Positions 8,570 through 15,056 of a DNA stretch of 45,384 nt are shown piece after piece. This DNA comes from Mesorhizobium sp. LSHC420B00 (GTDB lineage: Bacteria; Pseudomonadota; Alphaproteobacteria; Rhizobiales; Rhizobiaceae): contig NZ_AYVY01000001.1 in the NCBI RefSeq assembly GCF_000503055.1, positions 1-45,384 on the forward strand, in the 5' to 3' direction. Within the stretch, counting starts at the first letter, position 1, and each line of letters opens with the position of its first letter. The position numbers and the translations under genes are program-made. The notes under the pieces are model-generated. The model was not told the DNA's origin, ran no database searches, and was given only the letters and a program-made list of their open reading frames with translations.

Positions 8570-9232
8570 TCAAGCCTCGGCGGAAGGATGCCAGACAGGC
8601 TCGTAGCCTTGCTGCAGCACCGAAACAGTTGTCGCCGGCGTGAGCATGCGGATTGGACCGTCGGAAAAACCGCCGAACCCCACCGGTTCGCGATAGCCGC
8701 CGAAACTCCAGGGCAGCGCGGCGCCGTCAAACAGGGCGTACGCCCTGTTTCCTGACGAGATCATCGTGCCGTCCGGCAAGTCCGCAAGCGCCTCCGGTTC
8801 CAGTCTCGGCGCCGGTCCGCCCGATGCCAGGCGCTCCTTGTGCAGGCGCTTGTCGAGTTGCGGCGCGCGCGGCTCGGCAATGCCGAAGGCGTCGCCGAAG
8901 CGCTGGACAAAATCCCTGGCTCGCTCGCGCCGGCAGAAAAAGCACGGCCGGTGCCCGGCCGCCAGCGCCGTCACCTCGTCGAGGAAAAACAGTTCGGTCC
9001 AGCCGGCCTTGCCGCCCAATTGGTCGTCGCTTTGCCGGTTGCGACCCATCGGCTCGCGCCGCACATTGCGGAATTCGCAGACGCAGATGATCCAGGCTTG
9101 CAGCGCCCAGCGCTTCTTCAACAGCGTTCTCGTCTCGGCGTCGTGAATGATGCCGCGATTGCCCATGAACAGGCCGCGCTCCGGCACGGCATGGATGGCG
9201 CCGAACGGATCGACCCGGTTTTGCAGTGGCAT
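8570..9232 (-). CDS. Conserved hypothetical protein with CFFC motif
   Basis: 220 aa from the ATG at 9230-9232, which has AGGGA six bases upstream. The function is not known to me. It begins [20 protein letters not shown] and contains [20 protein letters not shown], a region [36 protein letters not shown], and CFFCRRERA, a CxxC pair that could hold a metal or form a disulfide; only one such pair is seen. I recall similar proteins in actinobacteria and proteobacteria, always uncharacterised. No signal peptide or membrane segments. Placed directly upstream of rsmE (31 bp), and divergent from the glutamine amidotransferase gene at 9307. Confidence 0.8.
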   Translation of the reverse strand: MPLQNRVDPFGAIHAVPERGLFMGNRGIIHDAETRTLLKKRWALQAWIICVCEFRNVRREPMGRNRQSDDQLGGKAGWTELFFLDEVTALAAGHRPCFFCRRERARDFVQRFGDAFGIAEPRAPQLDKRLHKERLASGGPAPRLEPEALADLPDGTMISSGNRAYALFDGAALPWSFGGYREPVGFGGFSDGPIRMLTPATTVSVLQQGYEPVWHPSAEA

Positions 9233-9306
9233 AGGCGTTCCCTGTTGGCTGCAATGCTGGCGCCATGATATCCCTCGCCGCATCAATTTCATGTCAGCAG
9301 GTTTCG

Positions 9307-10005
9307 ATGCGGGTCTTGGTCGTCCAGAACTTCGACAATGAGGGCCTTGGCCAGATCGGCGCGGCGCTTGTCGAGGCCGGCGCCGATATCGATCTGCGCC
9401 GGCCCTATCGCGGCGACGCGCTGCCGCAAGATAGCGGCGGGCATGACGCCATGGTGGTGCTCGGCGGCGCCCAGAATGCACTGGACGACGAGCTCTGTCC
9501 TTATTTTCCGGGCCTGCTCGACCTGACGCGCGATTTTGCCGAGAGGGATCGCGCGGTGCTCGGCATCTGCCTTGGCGGCCAGTTGGTCGCGCGCGCCTTT
9601 GGCGGCGAGAACCAGATCGGCGGTGCCTCGGAGTTCGGCTGGCACGAGGTAGCGCTCACCGCGGCCGCGAACGCCGATCCGGTGCTCGCCGCCTTGCCCG
9701 AAAAATTCCCGATCTTCGAATGGCACGACGACACCTTTGTCTTGCCTGAGAGGGCCGTGCGGCTGGCCGGCAACGCCGTCGCCGAGAACCAGGCGTTCCG
9801 CATCGGCCGCGCCGTCTATGGCTTCCAGTTCCATTTCGAGGCCGACCGGCCGATGGTTCGCGACTGGAGCACCTCCTTCGCACCGCTGATTGCCGAGCGG
9901 CATCCTGAATGGGCAGGTCGGCTCGACGATGAAATGGCCCGCAACGGACCGCAAGCCGATGCCGCCGGCCTGGCCATCGCCCGCGCCTGGGTGGCGACGA
10001 TCTGA
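9307..10005 (+). CDS. Class I glutamine amidotransferase (GMP synthase-like)
   Basis: Stand-alone class I glutamine amidotransferase domain, 232 aa. The ATG at 9307 (MRVLVVQNFDNEGLGQIG) fits homologues; the ATG at 9265 would add 14 unrelated residues. The catalytic triad is visible: the nucleophile Cys in GICLGGQLVARAFGG and His/Glu in YGFQFHFEAD. Members hydrolyse glutamine or a gamma-glutamyl bond; some act on gamma-glutamyl-polyamines or are linked to GMP-synthase-like reactions. No synthetase domain is attached and no partner lies beside it, so the acceptor is unknown. It is divergent from the CFFC-motif gene, with 74 bp between starts. Confidence 0.9.
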   Translation: MRVLVVQNFDNEGLGQIGAALVEAGADIDLRRPYRGDALPQDSGGHDAMVVLGGAQNALDDELCPYFPGLLDLTRDFAERDRAVLGICLGGQLVARAFGGENQIGGASEFGWHEVALTAAANADPVLAALPEKFPIFEWHDDTFVLPERAVRLAGNAVAENQAFRIGRAVYGFQFHFEADRPMVRDWSTSFAPLIAERHPEWAGRLDDEMARNGPQADAAGLAIARAWVATI

Positions 10006-10020
10006 CGACTCATACAGCCA

Positions 10021-10067
10021 ACGTTGCCTATTTGGCGACGTTGCATATTTGGCACGCGGCGCCAAAT
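10021..10067. repeat. 17-bp tandem repeat plus hairpin
   Basis: ACGTTGCCTATTTGGCG (10021-10037) is followed at once by ACGTTGCATATTTGGCA (10038-10054), two mismatches in 17. The end of the second unit, ATTTGGC, pairs with GCCAAAT at 10061-10067, giving a 7-bp stem and 7-base loop. It lies just after the amidotransferase stop (10005). No T-run follows, so it is not a classical terminator. The rest of 10068-10296 shows no gene that I can support. Confidence 0.7.
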
Positions 10068-10296
10068 CCGCCGGGGATAACGCGTTTCATCCTTGGCCTG
10101 TGTCAATCCGCTAGCCTAAAAGGCGCCGCTCTGCATCTTCCGTGCAACCGCGATGAACCTATCCTGTGACCCGCGCGACACACCGCCGATACAGAACATG
10201 CCTAGAAGCGCGAAACCGTCAGACATTTGCGACGAATTTTGCGTTTCAACGCATTGGTAACCCGCTCGTGCATAGATGCAGGAAGCTCAACAAGAG

Positions 10297-10437
10297 ATGA
10301 CGTCCGTGAAAGCAGCCTTTTTGTCCTTTGCCATGTTGTCGGCCATTGTCTTGTGCGGCCTCGGCATTTATTCCGCCGACGCAGCCAACAACCACAATGC
10401 CGTCGACGGCTACGGCGTCACCGCCGCGCTTCGCTAG
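10297..10437 (+). CDS. Small exported or membrane peptide (46 aa)
   Basis: A 46-codon frame with an ATG at 10297. The translation starts MTSVKAAFLSFAMLSAIVL and continues CGLGIYSADAANNHNAVDGY: a positively charged start, a hydrophobic segment (about residues 6-24), a possible signal-peptidase site near SADAA, and a short hydrophilic tail. This has the layout of a small secreted or membrane-anchored peptide. AAGAG just before the ATG and AGGAAG further upstream are possible ribosome-binding sites, neither ideal. It is too short for a family assignment. The signal-peptide-like order of residues makes chance less likely, but the call stays uncertain. Confidence 0.45.
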   Translation: MTSVKAAFLSFAMLSAIVLCGLGIYSADAANNHNAVDGYGVTAALR

Positions 10438-10465
10438 ACCCTCTGCTCATAACCCCACGCCTTCC

Positions 10466-11260
10466 CTAAGCCCGCTCACCCGTGACTGTCAGGATATGCT
10501 TGTCCGCGCCGTCCACGACGAGCGCGGTGAGGTTTCCCGACTGCCAGGCGAGGGTGTCGACATTGACGCGGTTGCCTGTGATCTCGGGCTTGGGCACCGG
10601 CGTATGGCCGTGCACCACGATCTTGGGATGAAGACCGGTGTGATCGTGGAAGACCTCGCGGATCCAGATCAGGTCCTGCGGGCTCTGGCTTTCCAGCGCA
10701 ATGCCGGGCCGGATGCCGGCATGGCAGAAGAAGAAATCGCCGAACGTCACTGAAAAGGGCAGCGAGCGCAGGAATTCGACATGGTTCTGCGGCACCGCCT
10801 CGACCAGTGCGGCGTGCCCTTGCCGCAATGCCGCATCGGCGCGGCCAAACCAGGCGCTGCTCCCACCGAGTGACACACCATACGACAGCGCCGTCTGGAT
10901 GCCGCCATAGCGCATGAACAGCCCGTCCTGATCGGGGACATCGAGAAAATCGAGAAAGCCGAGATCATGATTCCCGGCCAGCATCAGGTGACGCGGATCG
11001 CGTTTTTGCGCGTCGATCAGGAAATCGATGACGCCTTTGGAGTCCGGGCCGCGGTCGACATAGTCGCCGAGATGGATCACGCGCCAATCGGCCGACGGCC
11101 TTTGACCGAGCTCCGCCTCGATCCGCCGGTGCATGGCGGCCAGCAGGTCGAGCCGGCCGTGCACATCGCCGATCGCATAAAGGCGCATGCCTTGCGGTCC
11201 GCGCGCCTCGTAAAAATTGATGCCGGGCTCCGTCAATGCCTGCGTCGCCTCCGTGATCAT
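10466..11260 (-). CDS. Calcineurin-like metallophosphoesterase (Ser/Thr phosphatase type)
   Basis: Protein or nucleotide phosphatase of the bacteriophage-lambda PP/PrpE-like metallophosphoesterase family, 264 aa from the ATG at 11258-11260; the ATG at 11188 (MRLYAIGDVHGR) is an alternative. All metal-binding motifs are present: AIGDVHGRLDLL, HLGDYVDRGPDS, MLAGNHDLG, FFCHAGIRPG and VVHGHTPV. It follows lldD after 14 bp and is very likely translated from the same mRNA, but the reason for the link with lactate oxidation is not clear. The family ranges from Ser/Thr protein phosphatases to diadenosine-tetraphosphate hydrolases; the substrate cannot be read from the sequence. Confidence 0.92.
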   Translation of the reverse strand: MITEATQALTEPGINFYEARGPQGMRLYAIGDVHGRLDLLAAMHRRIEAELGQRPSADWRVIHLGDYVDRGPDSKGVIDFLIDAQKRDPRHLMLAGNHDLGFLDFLDVPDQDGLFMRYGGIQTALSYGVSLGGSSAWFGRADAALRQGHAALVEAVPQNHVEFLRSLPFSVTFGDFFFCHAGIRPGIALESQSPQDLIWIREVFHDHTGLHPKIVVHGHTPVPKPEITGNRVNVDTLAWQSGNLTALVVDGADKHILTVTGERA

Positions 11261-11274
11261 GCTGTCACGGGACT

Positions 11275-12411
11275 TTAGCGCCGAAGCTGATCCTTGCCCA
11301 TGTCGGTGACCAGACGCTTTCCGCACAGTGCTAGCGTTATGTCCATCTCCTTGCGGATGATTTCCAGCGCCTTGGTAACCCCTTCCTTGCCGAGTGCGCC
11401 GAGGCCGTACAAGAAAGGCCGGCCGATATAGGTGCCCTTGGCGCCGAGGCACAGTGCTTTGAGCACGTCCTGGCCGGAACGGATGCCGCCGTCCATATGC
11501 ACCTCGATCGTGTCGCCGACGGCATCGGCGATCTCTTCGAGCGCCATGATCGATGACGAGGCGCCGTCGAGCTGGCGGCCGCCATGGTTGGAAACGATGA
11601 TCGCATCGGCACCCGACCTGGCCGCCATCATCGCATCTTCCTTGTCGAGAATGCCTTTCAGGATCAGCTTGCCGCCCCAGCGCTCCTTGATCCAGGCGAC
11701 GTCCTTCCACGACAGATGCGGATCGAACTGCTCCTTCGTCCACGACGAAAGCGAGGCGAGGTCGCCGACGCCCTTGGCATGGCCGACGATGTTGCGGAAG
11801 CTCCGGCGCTTGGTCCCGGCCATGCCGACGCACCAGCGCGGCCTTGTCGCCATCTGCCAGAGGTGCTTCGGCGTCATCCGCGGCGGCGCCGAAAGCCCGT
11901 TGCGGATATCCTTGTGGCGCTGGCCCAGGATCTGCAGGTCGAGCGTCAGCACCAGCGCCGAACATTTCGCCGCCTTTGCCCGGTCGATCAAATCGAAGAC
12001 GAAATCCTTGTCGCGCAGCACATAGAGCTGGAACCAGAACGGCTTCCTGGTCACCGACGCGACATCCTCGATCGAGCAGATGCTCATCGTCGACAGCGTG
12101 AACGGCACGCCGAATTCTTCCGCCGCCTGCGCCGCCAGCATCTCGCCGTCCGGATGCTGCATGCCGGTCATGCCGGTCGGCGCCAGCGCCACCGGCATCG
12201 CCACCTTCTCGCCGATCATGGTCGATTCCAGCGAGCGGTTGTCCATGTCGACCAGCACGCGCTGGCGGAACTTGATCTTTTGGAAATCCTCTTCGTTGGC
12301 TCGGTAGGTGCTTTCGGTCCAGGCGCCGGAATCGGCGTAGTCGAAGAACATCTTCGGCACACGGCGGCGCGCCAGGTCCTTGAGGTCGGCGATGGTGAGG
12401 ATGCTGCTCAT
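11275..12411 (-). CDS. lldD: FMN-dependent L-lactate dehydrogenase (alpha-hydroxy acid oxidase family)
   Basis: Flavoprotein that oxidises L-lactate (or a related S-2-hydroxy acid) to the keto acid, feeding electrons to the membrane quinone pool. 378 aa from the ATG at 12409-12411 (MSSILTIADLKDLARRRVPKMFFDYADSG begins the family match; upstream in-frame codons lie in the gap to the regulator gene). Signatures: FDYADSGAWTE (FMN site region), PTGMTGMQHPDGE, and VSNHGGRQLDG with the catalytic His and the substrate-binding Arg, then DGGIRSGQDVLKAL and GRPFLYGLGALG for the phosphate of FMN. Substrate preference (lactate, glycolate, mandelate) is inferred from the FadR-type regulator 55 bp upstream and from genomic habit, not proven. 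Confidence 0.9.
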   Translation of the reverse strand: MSSILTIADLKDLARRRVPKMFFDYADSGAWTESTYRANEEDFQKIKFRQRVLVDMDNRSLESTMIGEKVAMPVALAPTGMTGMQHPDGEMLAAQAAEEFGVPFTLSTMSICSIEDVASVTRKPFWFQLYVLRDKDFVFDLIDRAKAAKCSALVLTLDLQILGQRHKDIRNGLSAPPRMTPKHLWQMATRPRWCVGMAGTKRRSFRNIVGHAKGVGDLASLSSWTKEQFDPHLSWKDVAWIKERWGGKLILKGILDKEDAMMAARSGADAIIVSNHGGRQLDGASSSIMALEEIADAVGDTIEVHMDGGIRSGQDVLKALCLGAKGTYIGRPFLYGLGALGKEGVTKALEIIRKEMDITLALCGKRLVTDMGKDQLRR

Positions 12412-12466
12412 GGATCTTTTTCCGCTGGTTCTTCGCTGGTTCGTCGTTGAATTTTCTGGCCGCGGC

Positions 12467-13270
12467 CTACGGCTGTTTTCTTGCCGGCTCGCCATCACCG
12501 GGCTCGGAGCGCTGCCTGAGCCTCAGCCGCGACACGCGCTGCCAGTCGCCGCTGCGCTCGGCCTCGGCCATCGACCGTTCGACATAGGAGATGTGGTCCA
12601 TCGCCGCCTGCCGCGCCGCGGCCGGATCGCCGGCCTTGACCGCGGTGTAGATTGCCCGGTGCTGCGAAAGCAGCGCCTCGCGCGCACCCGGCACGCTGAA
12701 CACCAGCCGCCGGTTCTGGAACACGCCTTCCGACAGCAGCCGGTAACAGGCGCGCAGCGTGTGCAGCAGGATGATGTTGTGCGCGCATTCGCAGATCGCG
12801 TGATGGAACTCAACGTCGATTTCCGCCTCGTCGTCGAAATTGCCGGTCCGGTGCGCCTCGTCCATCCGTGCCATGATGCGGTCGAGCAGCGCCAGATCGT
12901 CCGATGTGGCGCGCCGCGCCGCATATTCCGCCGCCACCGCCTCGATCTCGCGGCGGTACTCCAGATAGTCGGTCACCGCCTTGCGATGCATCGAGATCAG
13001 GTCGGCCACCGGCTTCGTGAACAGCTGGCCGATGACGTCGGCGACATGGGTGCCGCCGCCTGGCCGTGTCGTCAATAGCCCGCGCCCTTCCAAGGCTTTC
13101 AAGGCATCGCGCAGGATCGGCCGCGACACCTCGAACTGGCGCGCCAGCTCGCGCTCGCCCGGCAGCCGGTCGCTGGTGCGCAGCACGCCTTCGAGGATCA
13201 GGCTCTCGATCTGCTGCACCACCTCGTCGGCAGTGCGCGAATGCTCGATCCGGGAGAAAATGTCGCTCAA
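12467..13270 (-). CDS. FadR/GntR-family regulator (LldR/GlcC-like)
   Basis: One-domain-pair repressor or activator: N-terminal winged helix-turn-helix (LPGERELARQFEVSRPILRD, about residues 35-55) and C-terminal FCD ligand domain (DVEFHHAICECAHN). FCD regulators of this type sense lactate, glycolate or related 2-hydroxy acids. I place the start at the TTG at 13268-13270 (protein then reads LSDIFSRIEHSRTADEVVQQ), giving 267 aa. A TTG at 13333 in the same frame would lie inside a 25-bp palindrome and on a -35 box, so it can hardly be the start; there is no in-frame ATG or GTG between. It sits 55 bp upstream of lldD on the same strand. The palindrome in front of it recurs in front of glcD, suggesting control of both. 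Confidence 0.9.
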   Translation of the reverse strand: MSDIFSRIEHSRTADEVVQQIESLILEGVLRTSDRLPGERELARQFEVSRPILRDALKALEGRGLLTTRPGGGTHVADVIGQLFTKPVADLISMHRKAVTDYLEYRREIEAVAAEYAARRATSDDLALLDRIMARMDEAHRTGNFDDEAEIDVEFHHAICECAHNIILLHTLRACYRLLSEGVFQNRRLVFSVPGAREALLSQHRAIYTAVKAGDPAAARQAAMDHISYVERSMAEAERSGDWQRVSRLRLRQRSEPGDGEPARKQP

Positions 13271-13303
13271 ACGGGGTGCCTGGGGGTTGAACCGATGTCG
13301 CGC

Positions 13304-13333
13304 AAGATAAAGCCAGCGTCGCCAACTGGTCAA
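13304..13333 (-). promoter_or_regulatory. Candidate promoter of FadR-family regulator
   Basis: On the minus strand TTGACC (13328-13333), an 18-base spacer and TATCTT (13304-13309) form a sigma-70-like promoter. Transcription would start near 13297 and leave about 27 bases of leader before the TTG start at 13270. The -35 box is inside the palindrome at 13324-13348, fitting autoregulation. Confidence 0.55.
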
Positions 13334-13348
13334 ATTATTTATCCAATT
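13324..13348. promoter_or_regulatory. Palindromic operator, regulator promoter
   Basis: Two 11-base arms, AACTGGTCAAA (13324-13334) and TTTATCCAATT (13338-13348), separated by 3 bases; 8 of 11 positions are inverted matches. The core TGGT...CCA spacing is that of FadR/PdhR/LldR-family operators. It covers the -35 box of the regulator gene. The same pattern CTGGTnAAA-N3-TTTnnCCA is found before glcD at 15016. Confidence 0.6.
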
Positions 13349-13427
13349 CGCCCGGCCGGGTCGGTTTCACAGCCGCGGCTTCATATCACCTTCTGCTAAA
13401 CTGGCTGTTTGCGTCCCCTGGCGATTG

Positions 13428-13540
13428 CCTCTAGAGCAATTCCAGGAAAAGTGTGAAACGGTTTTCCGTCCGGAATTGCGCAGAATCAAAGGGATAGAGC
13501 GGTTCGGCGTTTCCGTGAAACGACAAAACCGCTCTAGAGG
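13428..13540. repeat. Dispersed two-hairpin rhizobial repeat
   Basis: The stretch is bounded by CCTCTAGAG and CTCTAGAGG, perfect inverted ends. Inside are two stems: GCAATTCC (13436-13443) with GGAATTGC (13473-13480), and AGAGCGGTT with AACCGCTCT near 13497-13537. This text closely matches a palindromic repeat family I know to be common between genes in Mesorhizobium and relatives. It lies directly upstream of the DUF3422 gene and creates a false upstream extension of that frame. Confidence 0.85.
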
Positions 13541-13583
13541 GACATCATTGCCAAAGGGCTCAGAGAAGCCCGGGGGACCAGCC

Positions 13584-14918
13584 GTGCCAGACGCCGACCC
13601 GTCCAATCTCGAATTCCAGCTGCGCGCCAAAGCCATGGGCGGCAGCGTCATGGGCTTTCCGGCGCATGAAGGTCGGCCCGGCGCGCTCGGCGAGGTCCAC
13701 GCCCGACCGCATCCGCTGGTCGAAAAGCCGCGCGTGCTGGTGCAGCTTTCCTTCATGACCGAAGGCGGCTCGAGCGTCGATCTGGCAGTGCTTTCGGAAC
13801 TGTCGCAGCGCCTTGGTATTGCCGCGCCCGACCGCCATGCCCGCCATCACGCGATGAAGTGGGGCAAGGGCTCGCTGCGCTGGGAACGGCACACGGAGTT
13901 CTCGACCTATCTCTGGGAAGGGCCGCTCGCCGAAAACGGCAGGGGGCAAGAAGATACCCCCTTCGGCAACGGGTTTTCGCCGCCGGGCACGGTGATTTCC
14001 GGCATCAGGCTCGAAATCCGCAAATGGACACCGGCGAACGAGCGGCTGATCGCCGGCTTCGACCCGACCAGCCTGTGCTATTCGCTGGTCGAGCGCGGCA
14101 ACGCGGCCATCGTCACCGATTTCCGCCAGGATGGCGACGGCTTGACCCGCATGCTGGTGCTCGATCGCGGGCTGACACCGGCGCGCACCGGGGCGCTGTC
14201 GCAGCGGCTGATCGATATCGAGACCTACCGCACGCTGGCCATGCTTGGGCTGCCGCTGGCGCTGATGCTTTCGGGGCGTGCCCGCCGCATCGAGGACAGG
14301 CTGGCCCAGACCACGCTGGAAATGAAGGTCGCCGAAACCCGCGACAGCCAGACCTTGCTGGCCGACCTGACCGAACTTGCCGCCGAACTGGAGGCGGATG
14401 CCGCCTCCAGCCTCTACCGGTTCGGCGCCAGCCGTGCCTATGACGGCATCGTCGGCGAGCGGCTGGAGGCGCTCGAGGAAGAAGCCGTGCCCGGCTACGA
14501 CACCTGGGGCGGGTTCCTGCAGCGGCGCGTCGCGCCGGCCATGCGCACCTGCCGTTCGGTCGAGGAGCGCCAGGCCAATCTGTCGCGCAAGCTGACCCGT
14601 GCCACCACGCTGCTGCGCACCTGGGTCGACGTCGAGGTCGAGAAGCAGAACCGCGATCTCTTGGCATCGATGAACAATCGCGCCCGCCTGCAATTGCGCC
14701 TGCAGCAGACGGTGGAAGGGCTGTCGGTCGCCGCCGTTTCCTACTATGTCGTCGGCCTCATCGGCTACGTCGCCAAGGGCGCCTCGATCTTCGGCCATGC
14801 CTTTGCGCCGGAAATGGTCACCGCCGCCTCGGTGCCGCTCGCCGTCCTGCTCGTCTGGTGGGGCGTGCGCCGTGTCCGCCGCATGCACTCCGAACCGGGC
14901 AAGCAGCCGGGCGAGTAG
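13584..14918 (+). CDS. DUF3422 family membrane-anchored protein
   Basis: 444 aa, function unknown. The GTG at 13584 follows GGGGGA six bases upstream; a TTG at 13548 after GAGGG is the alternative, and anything further up lies inside the dispersed repeat. The family region starts at GALGEVHARPHPLVEKPRVL (substrate-like N-terminal part) and continues with HTEFSTYLW and ETYRTLAMLGLPLALML. A central helical, probably coiled-coil part follows (about residues 235-380), and two hydrophobic segments near the C terminus (VSYYVVGLIGYVAKG, TAASVPLAVLLVWWGVRRVRR) indicate membrane attachment. DUF3422 genes are conserved in proteobacteria without assigned function. Between the lld and glc genes, but not obviously co-regulated: the glcD promoter lies between its stop and glcD. 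Confidence 0.88.
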   Translation: MPDADPSNLEFQLRAKAMGGSVMGFPAHEGRPGALGEVHARPHPLVEKPRVLVQLSFMTEGGSSVDLAVLSELSQRLGIAAPDRHARHHAMKWGKGSLRWERHTEFSTYLWEGPLAENGRGQEDTPFGNGFSPPGTVISGIRLEIRKWTPANERLIAGFDPTSLCYSLVERGNAAIVTDFRQDGDGLTRMLVLDRGLTPARTGALSQRLIDIETYRTLAMLGLPLALMLSGRARRIEDRLAQTTLEMKVAETRDSQTLLADLTELAAELEADAASSLYRFGASRAYDGIVGERLEALEEEAVPGYDTWGGFLQRRVAPAMRTCRSVEERQANLSRKLTRATTLLRTWVDVEVEKQNRDLLASMNNRARLQLRLQQTVEGLSVAAVSYYVVGLIGYVAKGASIFGHAFAPEMVTAASVPLAVLLVWWGVRRVRRMHSEPGKQPGE

Positions 14919-14996
14919 TGTGGGGCGCGCAGCGGCAGATTGCCGCTGCGAAAGGCTGTCCCGGCCATAGGCCCGCGATCCCGGCCAAAGCGGCAT

Positions 14997-15025
14997 TTGC
15001 AACCGATAGCCGTCGCTGGTAAAAG
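14997..15025 (+). promoter_or_regulatory. Candidate glcD promoter
   Basis: TTGCAA (14997-15002), a 17-base spacer and TAAAAG (15020-15025) make a plausible sigma-70-like promoter with a start near 15032, about 25 bases before the glcD ATG. Its -10 box lies inside the palindrome at 15016-15036, so a protein bound there would block RNA polymerase. Confidence 0.45.
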
Positions 15026-15036
15026 ATTTTTACCAG
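15016..15036. promoter_or_regulatory. Perfect palindromic operator before glcD
   Basis: CTGGTAAAA (15016-15024) and TTTTACCAG (15028-15036) are perfect inverted copies around GAT. It ends 20 bases before the glcD start and 7 bases before its Shine-Dalgarno. Compared with the palindrome before the FadR-family regulator (13324), 14 of 21 aligned bases agree, including CTGGT, AAA, TTT and CCA. This supports one regulator for both sites (inference). Confidence 0.65.
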
Positions 15037-15056
15037 TCGGTCGAAGGAGGCTGTCG

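Noticed and set aside
12412..12466. Direct repeat CTGGTTCTTCG / CTGGTTCGTCG as an lldD operator
   Set aside because: It contains CTGGTT half-sites but in the same direction and without the TTTnnCCA partner, so it does not fit the palindrome found at the other two sites.
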